Positions 17,570 to 27,015 of a stretch of 64,000 nt of DNA are shown one piece after another (the first letter of the stretch is position 1; the number at the start of each line of letters is the position of its first letter). This DNA is from Bacteroidota bacterium. GTDB taxonomy: Bacteria > Bacteroidota > Bacteroidia > 2-12-FULL-35-15. Position numbers and translations under genes: made by a program. The DNA is taken from assembly GCA_017303895.1 (NCBI GenBank), contig JAFLBF010000001.1, positions 558,001 to 622,000 of the forward strand, read 5' to 3'. Below the pieces are notes generated by a model that worked only from the letters and a program-made list of their open reading frames with translations, was not told the origin of the DNA and made no database searches.

Positions 17570-19468
17570 TAAAAGTCGTACTTCTATATCATCGATATAA
17601 AAATCATTTTTACAAATATTCCAAAAGTAGATCTCAACTATATTATTAGAATTTATATGACTACTGTTAATTGAGAATTTATGTTTTAATTGCACCCAAT
17701 TATTTGTGTTTTTTTGTTCAATTTTCTCGCTATTCCAATATATGTTTTCACCTTTTTGGTTATAAATAGAGACAACTAACTGCGGGTTTATTTTGTTTTC
17801 ATTTATTACGAAGACATTTGATGTTATGATTATTGTGTTTGTACGTAAAGGAACTGAATCTATTTTCTCAAGAAGATTAAAACTATATTCGGTTTCTGCT
17901 GTAATATGGCAAGAGCGGCTTCCGCTTAATTTAACGGTTTCGTCTATTGTGATTGTTTTATTATATGGAGGCTCTTCCTCAAAGTTAAACAACTGTTTTT
18001 CTAATAATTTGTTTGACCTTGCTTTGGGAAGCTTTATAAAAGCATTTACTTCGAAGGGGTAGTCATTTAGCGTTTTAAATGGGACATCAGGAATAAACGA
18101 TTTAACGCATATAAAATTGGAATCATTCATAAGTCTTTCAAGTGGTATTTGACATTCATTCGGACCAAAATGTGCATCCCATATTATTACTGAACTATCG
18201 GGGATAGAGTTTATTCCATATTTTTCAATCCAGGGATAAAGCCCCCATAATTCTGCAACCTTTTCTGTGTCGTAGGGATCTACATTCAGATAGTGAGCAA
18301 ATAAGGGGTATAGATAATAAACTTTTTTGTTAGACAATCCACTTTTTTTAAACCAGTCCCCCGTTTCTTTTATTACTTTCTGTTCTGCTTCTAATTTAAA
18401 TGGGAAGTAGTTTTGAAAAAATGGAGATGCAATTACCGAAATAATGATTATGGCTAAAAAAATTTTTTTAAGCAATTTCTGCTTTACTGGAATAATGTTT
18501 ATAAAAAGGTCAATTCCCCGATGGCAAATTAGTGCAGTGCAAGGTATAATTCCTGCTAGAACTCTTATCAATCCAAGTGAATTTGCATATCCTTTCCACC
18601 ACATTATAGAGTGCGCAATAAAATAAATTGAAAAAGATCCCAAAATGAGAATTACTTCTTCTAAATAATATTCCTTGAAATTGTTAATATTAATTTTTCT
18701 TCGAATTAGTGCGAAAATTATCCCTATACATAGAAAAAAAGTCATTATTGTTCCCCAAATAAAAATATATGCATTTATGAAATGCAAGAGTTCCCCTTGT
18801 TTATAAAATTCTTTATTGTCACCGTTGTAGGGGTTTTGATTGAATATCCAAAAAAAATCATTTAAAACAATCATCCCAATAATGCTATATAGGATGGTTC
18901 CAGATGCTAAAAATAAAATTGATGCAAATTTTTTTCTATATAATAAAATCACTCCAAATAAAGGAACAATTAAAAATCCTTCTGTTCTTACAAATGGCAG
19001 GAACGATATTATTAAACTTCCTAAAATGTATCTATTAACAAAGTAAAGATATATTGAAGAAATTAATATTAATCCAAACAGCGGCTCTGTTAAACCGCTG
19101 TTAATAGTTGGGAGGTAGATTGGTGTAAAGAAAAGTAAAATTGGAGCAACAAGAGGTGTTGCCAATTTAAGTATTTTTGCTATTTTGAAAATATAATAAC
19201 CACTTAGGACAGCACAAACAATATTAAAGATGTTTATTCCTAAGAGACCAAATTGAGAAAAGGGAGAGGAAATTAATGTAAAAAAAGGTTTACCCCAACT
19301 ATATAAGAATAGATCCGGGTGTTTCCAAGAGTACCTAGAAACTAAATAATGTCTTATTCCATCCCCTGGATCGTAAGTTGATTCAGCAGTCAAAATTAGG
19401 ATAACAAAAAACACACTTGCTAATACAAGCAGTATGTATAGGGATGTCCTCTCCGAAAATTTTAACAT
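17561..19468 (-). CDS. GT-C-like membrane protein with C-terminal beta-sandwich
   Basis: 635 residues. The first outer loop contains YDPGDGIRHYL, a DxxDGxxH-type acidic loop plausible for the GT-C fold, followed by about nine to ten hydrophobic helices to residue 380. The soluble end (about 494-635) is the shared module: it begins FNFEEEP, contains the TEYSFNL motif, and closes with IYFWNICKNDFYIDDIEV. The ATG sits on the stop codon of the upstream STELLO-type gene (TAATG), so the two are co-translated. AT content is high even for this genome. Likely a sugar transferase using a lipid-linked donor; specificity unknown. Confidence 0.7.
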   Translation of the reverse strand: MLKFSERTSLYILLVLASVFFVILILTAESTYDPGDGIRHYLVSRYSWKHPDLFLYSWGKPFFTLISSPFSQFGLLGINIFNIVCAVLSGYYIFKIAKILKLATPLVAPILLFFTPIYLPTINSGLTEPLFGLILISSIYLYFVNRYILGSLIISFLPFVRTEGFLIVPLFGVILLYRKKFASILFLASGTILYSIIGMIVLNDFFWIFNQNPYNGDNKEFYKQGELLHFINAYIFIWGTIMTFFLCIGIIFALIRRKININNFKEYYLEEVILILGSFSIYFIAHSIMWWKGYANSLGLIRVLAGIIPCTALICHRGIDLFINIIPVKQKLLKKIFLAIIIISVIASPFFQNYFPFKLEAEQKVIKETGDWFKKSGLSNKKVYYLYPLFAHYLNVDPYDTEKVAELWGLYPWIEKYGINSIPDSSVIIWDAHFGPNECQIPLERLMNDSNFICVKSFIPDVPFKTLNDYPFEVNAFIKLPKARSNKLLEKQLFNFEEEPPYNKTITIDETVKLSGSRSCHITAETEYSFNLLEKIDSVPLRTNTIIITSNVFVINENKINPQLVVSIYNQKGENIYWNSEKIEQKNTNNWVQLKHKFSINSSHINSNNIVEIYFWNICKNDFYIDDIEVRLLGK

Positions 19469-20469
19469 TAAATAATGTTTTTCAAATCCTTAATCCAAGC
19501 CTTTAATAAAGTCATTTCTTCTTTGCCGATCACATTGATGTCAATTAATTTTTGATAGCAGGTGATCAGGTTATCGTAAATATTCTCCTGGCCCGGTTTT
19601 AGATTTAAAGCTTGTAATTCCTTACAGATATTGAAATTGTTGGTATATCCGGAGATCTCATCTTCAAAATCTTTCATCAGGTTATGCTCGTTGCGTTCCT
19701 GCCAAACCGTTGGTTCATGATATAAAACACTCCATCCACATTCCCAAGCGATACGTTGTGCCACATAACTTCTCCAGATATCGGTCATCCTAAAGCTGCA
19801 ATAGGAAGGTAAATACATCAATGCAAATGCTTCTTTGAACCAATAGGTGTTCTGACTGTTAAATGGGCTCCAGGCATTTTTACCCAATGCTAATCTGGTT
19901 TTGATCTCAAAATTCAAGGGTAATGGATACGTTAAACGGTACACCGCATCCACATCCGGATTCTCATCGGCCAATCCTTGTTGAATCGGACAATTAATAG
20001 CTTTGTTCTCTAATGTTGCGGTATCGATCTGTTTCTTTTGAAGTTCTTCTAGTGGGAAACCTCGAGGCCAAATCATATTTTTAGTAAAGTAATGATATAC
20101 ATTTACCCAACCGGAGTTTTCGAAAGCATAACTTTTTACTTCACGTGTTTTTGTTTCCCAAAATTCTTTTCGTGGAATATTATCATCGTCCGTTTCCACT
20201 AATTCTGTAGCTCCGTTTTGTATAGCGATCAAGTATCCTAAGTTCTTACGCGAATAATGACGGGTAGGGGTGATCTTAGCCAATTCAAAAGGCAATGTTA
20301 ACTGTCGATCCACACTCCAGAAATCACATCCCTCCAATTTGAATTCAGCAGGTGATTTAGTATCACCAATTACAATAAATGGTGTATTGTATTCTTTGCA
20401 TTCTTTTGCAAACTGTTTTAAGATCGGATGTTGATCATTTGCAATAGAGGTGATGATAAGTGATTTCAT
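19468..20469 (-). CDS. STELLO-type glycosyltransferase (DUF288)
   Basis: 333 residues from the ATG at 20469 (MKSLIITSIANDQHP); an upstream in-frame ATG at 20496 would add nine residues lying in non-coding-like GC-rich sequence and is not preferred. The protein matches the DUF288/STELLO family: an N-terminal TSIANDQHPILKQF segment, FIVIGDTKSP, a KNLGYLIAIQNGA helix and an acidic ETDDDNIP motif that resembles a metal-binding DxD of GT-A folds. STELLO proteins in plants are putative glycosyltransferases linked to cellulose synthase assembly; bacterial members are little studied. Soluble, no signal peptide. Coupled to the GT-C-like gene after it. Confidence 0.82.
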   Translation of the reverse strand: MKSLIITSIANDQHPILKQFAKECKEYNTPFIVIGDTKSPAEFKLEGCDFWSVDRQLTLPFELAKITPTRHYSRKNLGYLIAIQNGATELVETDDDNIPRKEFWETKTREVKSYAFENSGWVNVYHYFTKNMIWPRGFPLEELQKKQIDTATLENKAINCPIQQGLADENPDVDAVYRLTYPLPLNFEIKTRLALGKNAWSPFNSQNTYWFKEAFALMYLPSYCSFRMTDIWRSYVAQRIAWECGWSVLYHEPTVWQERNEHNLMKDFEDEISGYTNNFNICKELQALNLKPGQENIYDNLITCYQKLIDINVIGKEEMTLLKAWIKDLKNII

Positions 20470-20679
20470 ATTTATAGCGAAGGCGCAAGGGCGCAATGTT
20501 AATTCGTTTATATGTCGTTTTTGTTTCTCTGTTTTTACTTCAAATATTCCAAGGGTCAGAATTCTCTAATACTTAAGCTATTCCATTATTATCAAATATA
20601 AGTTCAAATTTCATTAATACGGCTATGTTTTAAAATTCGTAAATTCGCTTTCAATGCCATTTCTATTCGTAATTCGTAG

Positions 20680-21414
20680 CTATAATGTTGGAGAATTGCC
20701 TATTAAACGTTGGATGAAATAGTAAAACAAGGTTTGGTAAGCATTCTTAATAGCATTTTTTGATACACGTGGCGAAGGTGCCTGATAGTGAATAGGCACT
20801 TCAAACATTCTTCTTTTACGTAACAAATAACGCAACTCTGTTTGATAAAAATGTGCCTTTGATTTAAACTCATGATTTATGATCTTAGCTACTACATCGC
20901 GGTGAAAACCTTGATAACCGGACGTCATATCTCTTAGTTTGGTGCCTAATAACAAGTTGGCTAATACCGTTCCTGTTTTAGACAATAATCTGCGTTTGAA
21001 AGGGGAGTCGCCCATGGAGCCACCGTTGATAAAACGGCTTCCAAATGCACATTCATTTCCTTCATTTAGTACGCGTAAAAACATAGGAATCGCTCTTGGA
21101 TCATGCGATAAACCGGCATCCATCTCAATGATGATCTCATGGCCGGCCTCATAAGCTACGCGTAAGCCTTTTACATAAGCATCAACCACATTTTTATTCT
21201 CGGGCGCCCAAACGGTTACATATCGTGGGTCTTTAGCCGATAATTCCTGGCATAATTCTAATGTACGGTCCTTTGAAGCTTTATCAATGATAAAATAAAC
21301 GTTCCCGGGGTTCAACTCATCAATCACGAAATTAACCATGTCAATGAATGGTTTAAAATCTTCTTCCTCGTTGGCCATCGGGACAACAATGGCCCATTTT
21401 TTATAATAAAACAT
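20680..21414 (-). CDS. GT2 glycosyltransferase, DPM1-like
   Basis: 244 residues of a GT-A fold. It has WAIVVPMANEEEDF at the N-terminus, FIIDKASKDRT, an EMDAG motif around residue 99 in place of the usual DxD, then FGSRFINGG and MTSGYQGFHR, both typical of polyprenyl-phosphate mannose-synthase-like enzymes. No membrane helices. It probably makes a second polyprenyl-phosphate sugar, or transfers a sugar directly, for the same glycan locus. It is preceded by the AlgX-like gene (54 bp gap) and followed by 183 bp without a gene before the STELLO-type ORF ends. Paralogous to the GT2 at 12968 but only distantly similar. Confidence 0.85.
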   Translation of the reverse strand: MFYYKKWAIVVPMANEEEDFKPFIDMVNFVIDELNPGNVYFIIDKASKDRTLELCQELSAKDPRYVTVWAPENKNVVDAYVKGLRVAYEAGHEIIIEMDAGLSHDPRAIPMFLRVLNEGNECAFGSRFINGGSMGDSPFKRRLLSKTGTVLANLLLGTKLRDMTSGYQGFHRDVVAKIINHEFKSKAHFYQTELRYLLRKRRMFEVPIHYQAPSPRVSKNAIKNAYQTLFYYFIQRLIGNSPTL

Positions 21415-21468
21415 CTTATTGGGTATTACACTACAAATATATATTTTTTAGGGAAAGATCATGCAAAA

Positions 21469-22758
21469 TTATTGGTTATAATAGAGCCAAATGGCATTGC
21501 TCACAAACTCTTCTTCGGGTTTTATATTTTTCTGTTTTGCAGCTCTGATCATTTGTTTTTGCCATGCTTTATTTTTTGAAATGTTTTTTAGAGCCCCTTT
21601 TGTGAATATCATAAACTCTCTTTTCTTTAAAAAGTAATAGTACTTGTCTTTGGGGGCATAGGTCTCAAATGCTTGATCAATAAAGTCGTAGGGAAATTGG
21701 TTCAAGGTGGCATCTGTTGCAAGAAGTAATACTACTTGATGCTTTTCGATGTGTTTTTTAAATTCAGCTTTGCTTAAAACCGGTTTGTTGTATAGCTTGT
21801 AATCATATGTTTTGAAAATGGAGTCAACTATACCTGTTGTAACAATATTACTAAAGTAACTATCGCCTATTGATAAAAGATTTAATGTTGGTTTTGATGT
21901 ATCGCTTGCAAATATCAATTCCGGTATTGTCATCTTATAATATTTTGGAAACTTTAATGTATTCATTAATAATCCGGCATCTTTGTCTGTTTGAATCAGA
22001 CTATCGTTTAGTTTTAGATCCTTGATCTTGGCAGTATTTTTTATTCCAAGCTTTTTTAATAATGTGTCAGTGGCAATATAGCATGCGTATTCTCCCCAAT
22101 GTACGCCTACTTGTGAAAAAAGGGGATATCGACAAGTGTCTTTTATTTTTAAAAAATATTCCCGCAGGTCAAGAAAATTCAGAGAACTATTGGCAAAAGC
22201 TTTTTTGTAGCAAGCATAATTAGTGCTATCCGGATGGTTGTTTGTTTTGTATGCATCAGGGATATACTCCGGAAAATAACTTCCCTTGCCCGGTGCAATA
22301 GCAAATAGTAATGAAATATTTTTTTGCTTTAAAATACTATCTACCACTTTCCCTTTTTCTATTTGTAAGTTGATGTAGGCGCTTCCCATAAAATCATTTC
22401 CATTTACTGCATCAATATAGTTTCTAACGTATAAATAGCCTTCCTTTCCCACTACAACCGACTGTATTTTGGAAATATTGAATAGGCTATAATTGATCTG
22501 TGACTGCAACTCAATAAAAAAATCATGGAATCCGATTTGATCATTATATGCAGTTTCAAATTGTTTTTGAAATTCTCCATTCTTCCATTTTTCTATTGAT
22601 AATGTTGGGTAGTCTTCAATATTAAAAAATCCTTCCAGTGGCTTTTCTTTGATAAGTTTAAACTGTTGCTGTATCAAAGGGAAAAATAAGGATACTATAA
22701 AGAACACAAACACAATGTGTTTCATTGAAAATGATCGTATGTGTTTTGTTTCTTTCAT
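21469..22758 (-). CDS. AlgX/AlgJ-like SGNH O-acetyltransferase-related protein
   Basis: 429 residues with one N-terminal membrane/signal segment (about residues 12-28) and a periplasmic SGNH-like domain. The GDSYF block carries the nucleophilic Ser of the family. The His motif reads GVHWGEY, where characterised AlgX/AlgJ proteins have Asp-x-His-Trp, so the usual triad Asp is not in that position. It overlaps by one base with the MBOAT gene upstream (TAATG), the standard AlgI-AlgJ/X pairing in which MBOAT exports acetyl groups and the SGNH partner places them on a polysaccharide. Function by analogy; the missing Asp makes catalytic competence uncertain or points to a different third residue. 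Confidence 0.8.
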   Translation of the reverse strand: MKETKHIRSFSMKHIVFVFFIVSLFFPLIQQQFKLIKEKPLEGFFNIEDYPTLSIEKWKNGEFQKQFETAYNDQIGFHDFFIELQSQINYSLFNISKIQSVVVGKEGYLYVRNYIDAVNGNDFMGSAYINLQIEKGKVVDSILKQKNISLLFAIAPGKGSYFPEYIPDAYKTNNHPDSTNYACYKKAFANSSLNFLDLREYFLKIKDTCRYPLFSQVGVHWGEYACYIATDTLLKKLGIKNTAKIKDLKLNDSLIQTDKDAGLLMNTLKFPKYYKMTIPELIFASDTSKPTLNLLSIGDSYFSNIVTTGIVDSIFKTYDYKLYNKPVLSKAEFKKHIEKHQVVLLLATDATLNQFPYDFIDQAFETYAPKDKYYYFLKKREFMIFTKGALKNISKNKAWQKQMIRAAKQKNIKPEEEFVSNAIWLYYNQ

Positions 22759-24188
22759 TAAAACCTGTAATAGATAAATGGATTAAAGCTGGCACTTACC
22801 ATTGCGCTTGCACTTAAGATCAATAATGTATAACAGATCAGTCCTAGAATGAGTGTTCTTTTGTTGCTATAGAAATTAAAATAAATGCTTTTTTCAATTG
22901 CTTGTTGAAATTTGAAGACATTCATAAAAGAAAGCATTGCTGCTATTCCTAGTATCACATAAAAATCGATGAGGTAGATCTGGTGTGTTGGATGCAAATC
23001 AACAACAAATAATTTATGGAGATAGCGCATCGCATCTCCCATATCTTCAGCTCTGAAGAATACCCAACCGATCATCACTACAAAAAACGTGATAATCATA
23101 CTTGGTAATTTCCCGATCTTGCCATAAAATGAATTCAGGAACATGCGTTCTATGATCAGGAAAAAGCCATGATAACAGCCCCAAACAATAAAGTTCCAGG
23201 AGGCTCCGTGCCATAGACCTGAAATAAAAAAAACAAATGCCAGATTAAAATACAACCGTTTATTTGATTCAACCCTATTACCACCCAATGGGATGTATAA
23301 ATAGTCACGCATCCAGCGCCCTAATGTAGTGTGCCAGCGTTGCCAGAATTCAGTGATACTTTGTGAAGTATATGGTGAGTTGAAATTTTCGGGAAATGTA
23401 AAGCCCAACATTCTGGCAATACCAATGGCCATATCGGAATATCCGGAAAAATCAAAATAGATCTGGAAGGTATATGCAATGATGCCAAGCCAAGCATCTG
23501 CAGTGTTGATCAATTGAAAGCTGGAATCGAAGATCTTGTCGGCCTCTGCGCCAAGGACATTGGCGATCAAGACTTTTTTTGACAGACCAATAATGAAGCG
23601 GTATAATCCGGATAGTTTATGGTCGATTGTTTCTTTATCTTTTCTATCAATGATCTGATCGGCAATTTCATTGTAGCGGACAATTGGTCCGGCAACTAGC
23701 TCGGGGAAGAGTAAAATGAATAAAAAATAATTAGCAATTGAATCAAATGATCGGTGTGTTTGTCTATAGACATCAATGGTATAGCTTAGTTTTTTAAAGG
23801 TAAAGAATGAGATTCCTATTGGCAATGCAATGTCTGTCCAGTTCGCGACTGCTCCCGCTCCCCAAGTTGAGAAAAGTTCATTTATATTTTCTATAAAAAA
23901 ATTGGCGTATTTAAAATAGGCGAGTGAGCCCACGTTTAAAACAATTGAAGCTAAAAGAAAAATTTTCTTTTCTTTTGAAACAGTAGCTTGTTCCATTTTT
24001 CGGACAAGATACAAATCGAGTATCAAAGAGCCGATCACAAAGAACACAAATAGGGGCGCCCCCCATGCAAAGAATAATAAACTCGCGAAAAGTAAAAAGT
24101 GATTTTTAAATTTTTGTGGAAGCGAATAATAGATCAGCAAAAAGACCGGTAAAAAACCAAATAGGAAAAGGGCGCTGCTAAAGACCAT
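22758..24188 (-). CDS. MBOAT family O-acyltransferase (AlgI-like)
   Basis: 476-residue polytopic membrane protein. It starts MVFSSALFLFGFLPVF, typical of AlgI/DltB, and carries FDFSGYSDMAIGIARMLGF, the EFWQRWHTTLGRWMRDYLY block and the catalytic-His motif SGLWHGASWNF. AlgI-type proteins move acetyl groups across the inner membrane for polysaccharide O-acetylation. The neighbour downstream is the AlgX/AlgJ-like partner (one-base overlap). Upstream, it overlaps the T9SS protein gene by 11 bp. Together with many glycosyltransferases this indicates O-acylation of a secreted or surface glycan. Confidence 0.92.
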   Translation of the reverse strand: MVFSSALFLFGFLPVFLLIYYSLPQKFKNHFLLFASLLFFAWGAPLFVFFVIGSLILDLYLVRKMEQATVSKEKKIFLLASIVLNVGSLAYFKYANFFIENINELFSTWGAGAVANWTDIALPIGISFFTFKKLSYTIDVYRQTHRSFDSIANYFLFILLFPELVAGPIVRYNEIADQIIDRKDKETIDHKLSGLYRFIIGLSKKVLIANVLGAEADKIFDSSFQLINTADAWLGIIAYTFQIYFDFSGYSDMAIGIARMLGFTFPENFNSPYTSQSITEFWQRWHTTLGRWMRDYLYIPLGGNRVESNKRLYFNLAFVFFISGLWHGASWNFIVWGCYHGFFLIIERMFLNSFYGKIGKLPSMIITFFVVMIGWVFFRAEDMGDAMRYLHKLFVVDLHPTHQIYLIDFYVILGIAAMLSFMNVFKFQQAIEKSIYFNFYSNKRTLILGLICYTLLILSASAMVSASFNPFIYYRF

Positions 24189-25068
24189 TATCTTGTTTTA
24201 TAAATTTAGAATAATGGGAATTATCTGAAAGATCGACTATTCTTAGAACGTACAAGCCATTTGCTAATTCATGAACTTTTAATTCATGTGTATAACCGTA
24301 AACTGTTTTTACAACTATACCTTGCATATTGATAAGATCAATTTGTTTGAAGTAAATGTTGTTTATGGTTATATCTGTTTTTGCGGGGTTCGGGAAAATA
24401 TAAAAAGGGTCGCCTGGGCGATTGTCAATGTATTCTTTGTAACTTAAATTTATAACTACTTTGTTTGTGTCACTTGTCCCGTTGCCAAAACATTTTATCA
24501 CAAGTGAGTCTTCTGGGCAAATAGAATTTCCGGGAATTATATCGTTTTTTATTAAAGTTTGTCCTCCGGTTGTGGTTCCTGTAAGAGAGATAAAATAGGG
24601 TGAGGGGTAAGGTGGAGGCTCAACATCCGAGCATCTCACGATTCTTAAAGCATTTAGTCCTCCACTAGAAATAAGATAGCCGAGATGTTCATTAACAATG
24701 TAGAAATTATCGTAGGGGAGTAGTGATCTTCCAATCTCAAGCCATGTATTTCCATAATTAGAAGTTTTTTCGACAATAAGATATGGTGTTCCACTTCCTG
24801 CTAAATATGTAATCTTAAAGCCGGTTGAGTTGCTTATAAATTTGAGAGCCAAGCAGCCTAGAGAAATATTGTAAGAATTATTTGCCCCATATATTTCTAT
24901 GCCATTTCGTAATATTTTATAACCATTAGGGGTATTAACATAGCTATAATTGTAATCTATGTTGTAATTGCAAATAGGTGGATCGAAAGTTGTAGTCGGT
25001 AATTGAGTCCATCCAACACTTTGAATAGTAAGAAAAAGGAATATAAATATGTTTTTCCAAAAATTCAT
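24178..25068 (-). CDS. Secreted protein with T9SS type A sorting domain
   Basis: 296 residues: signal peptide (about 1-21, ending VGWTQ), a middle region of unknown fold with aromatic-rich strands, and a C-terminal T9SS domain of about 75 residues (FYIFPNPAKTDITIN, then LINMQGIVV and a HELANGLYVLRI strand). The sorting domain directs export through T9SS and often anchorage to the surface. No enzyme motif is recognised in the middle. It lies inside the glycan operon, 9 bp after the GH16-like lipoprotein gene and overlapping the MBOAT gene by 11 bp, so it probably acts on or with that glycan. Confidence 0.85.
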   Translation of the reverse strand: MNFWKNIFIFLFLTIQSVGWTQLPTTTFDPPICNYNIDYNYSYVNTPNGYKILRNGIEIYGANNSYNISLGCLALKFISNSTGFKITYLAGSGTPYLIVEKTSNYGNTWLEIGRSLLPYDNFYIVNEHLGYLISSGGLNALRIVRCSDVEPPPYPSPYFISLTGTTTGGQTLIKNDIIPGNSICPEDSLVIKCFGNGTSDTNKVVINLSYKEYIDNRPGDPFYIFPNPAKTDITINNIYFKQIDLINMQGIVVKTVYGYTHELKVHELANGLYVLRIVDLSDNSHYSKFIKQDNGL

Positions 25069-25077
25069 TTGTACATT

Positions 25078-27015
25078 TTACTCAATTACCAATTCATAGA
25101 TCTCTCCCGGAATATCGTTGAGCGGGAAAGGCAAATTATCCTGTGAATAGGGAGCACCTGGCCACCATTGTGTGTTGTGATATTCCTGTGTAATGATCAA
25201 AAGCATTTGATTGTTAGGAATAGATGTAACGGTTTCATTCATATAGCCCACCTCACGCATCTTATCGGGCGATGGTCCTATTCTCCATATGATCTCAGTT
25301 GGTCGCCAATCTATTTCAAAATAATAATACTCGCCCGCAAATAACTCATCGTCTTTTTCTTCTTTCTTTTCTGTTATTGCTCTGTACCAATGATCCCAAC
25401 GGTGTGTGTAATAGGTTTGTCCTTTGTGTTCAATAGGATTACAGCCTACACCAAAATTCTTTGGCTCCCAGCAAGCCATATCCCAATTGGTACACGCAAC
25501 GGTAATATTGTCATCGTTTTTTGTAATATCATCCGGCATTGGAATATTCCAACTATTAATGTTCTTGTTATTGTCGTTCGGATTTTTAAATACCGGTGGA
25601 AATTCATTATCCGGACAATACGGTGGTGTTTTTAAGATCTCAAAATCGATCTCAGAATAGTCTACGGCAGCAACACGTTTATCATCCTTGCCACCCCAAT
25701 AACTGGCCATGTAACCTTCTTTGTTACAGCTACGTCTGAAGTTCCATTCTCCACCTCCTTGTGTGATCAACCAAATGGCATTCGTTAATCCATTCCATAC
25801 TCCATTCTTGTTGAGCAATTCAGTAAGTTTTACTTTCACTCTGTATTTGCCGTATGTAAAACCATGACGGGTGATGATGCCTACGCTTTCTTTTTTCCAT
25901 TCCCCATATTTTGTTCCCGGATTTTTGATCACGATCTTGTTCTCTTTTGGATCGGAAAAAACTGTTTGACAAGGATGTTTTGCAGTTTGGATCAAGGTTG
26001 GAATGAGTTCTTCTTTTTTATAAAAACTCTTGTTCCAGTTATAGTCTGTTTTAGAATAATTGTCCTTTAAAATGTCAGCAATCACCGGAATGTTCTCCAT
26101 TTTGGTAGAGGCATCTACATAATTGATGAATTGTTGAATAGGGGCATTTTTATAGATGTTAGAATCTTGTCCACAAGTAGCGCAGAAATACGACTTATCG
26201 TACTCTTTCCCATTAAAACTCATGTCGTTGATGTATATCCCCGCTCCTAAATTCGGTTTAGCTACAACAAGCAAACTCTTTTCGGAAGTATAAGCAATGG
26301 TGTTTTTTAAACCCTTTCCTTTTCCATAATTGAAAAAGTAGTAGGGATTAACAAAATGATCTTTTGATTTTTTGCTGATATCTTGTACTTCAGTAGGAAT
26401 GGTTTTTAGATCATCCTCTGTACATACAACAAGCATGAATTTATATTCTCCTACTCTTGGATTTCGTTTCCAGCGATCGTTCTTACCATTTGAAAAATAT
26501 CGTTGATCATTGCGCGGATTTCCAACGATTCTGAATTTGTCAGTGATCGTATGATACTCATCATCATTTGCTATGGCGGTTGTGCTTTTAAATGCGATCC
26601 CTGTTTCTTCCCAGCTACCGTAAAAATTTTCTTCTGCTAAGGGGTTTTCATTTTTGGATACAGAATCTATTTCCGGGAATTTATAGCGCTCGTTTTGATA
26701 GTAGATCTTGTAATAGAATTTTTGCGGAGCAGTTCCGGTGTTTTTGATCTCAAAGGACAATTCAAATTTCCCATCTTTTGTTTGTGCAATTGAAGGCACA
26801 GAAAAACCTTCCACGGCATTGTTATAGTCCAGGTAAATATGATTATCCAGGCTATCCTTTTGATAATTTGATAAGGGATCAACATTATTTAAACTGAACT
26901 TTTCACAGCTGAGTGTTGGTCCATTTTGGCTTCCATTACTGCAGGAGAAAAGACCGGCAGCGATAACTGTCAACAAGAAAAATACGATGCTCGAATATGT
27001 ATTATTATTTTTCAA
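25078..27015 (-). CDS. Lipoprotein with GH16-like (laminarinase-type) domain
   Basis: 645 residues with an SPII signal (LFSCSNGS, Cys25), an N-terminal region of about 300 residues with beta-sandwich character, and a C-terminal concanavalin-like half (about 370-645). The latter has HGFTYGKYRVKVKL, a NAIWLITQ strand and SEIDFEIL, matching the GH16 catalytic pattern E-x-D-x-E. GH16 enzymes cleave or transfer beta-1,3/1,4 glucans and galactans; the substrate is not predictable. It overlaps the upstream lipoprotein gene by 11 bp. Being in the biosynthetic cluster, it may trim, length-control or attach the glycan rather than serve in catabolism; that role is inference. Confidence 0.72.
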   Translation of the reverse strand: MKNNNTYSSIVFFLLTVIAAGLFSCSNGSQNGPTLSCEKFSLNNVDPLSNYQKDSLDNHIYLDYNNAVEGFSVPSIAQTKDGKFELSFEIKNTGTAPQKFYYKIYYQNERYKFPEIDSVSKNENPLAEENFYGSWEETGIAFKSTTAIANDDEYHTITDKFRIVGNPRNDQRYFSNGKNDRWKRNPRVGEYKFMLVVCTEDDLKTIPTEVQDISKKSKDHFVNPYYFFNYGKGKGLKNTIAYTSEKSLLVVAKPNLGAGIYINDMSFNGKEYDKSYFCATCGQDSNIYKNAPIQQFINYVDASTKMENIPVIADILKDNYSKTDYNWNKSFYKKEELIPTLIQTAKHPCQTVFSDPKENKIVIKNPGTKYGEWKKESVGIITRHGFTYGKYRVKVKLTELLNKNGVWNGLTNAIWLITQGGGEWNFRRSCNKEGYMASYWGGKDDKRVAAVDYSEIDFEILKTPPYCPDNEFPPVFKNPNDNNKNINSWNIPMPDDITKNDDNITVACTNWDMACWEPKNFGVGCNPIEHKGQTYYTHRWDHWYRAITEKKEEKDDELFAGEYYYFEIDWRPTEIIWRIGPSPDKMREVGYMNETVTSIPNNQMLLIITQEYHNTQWWPGAPYSQDNLPFPLNDIPGEIYELVIE

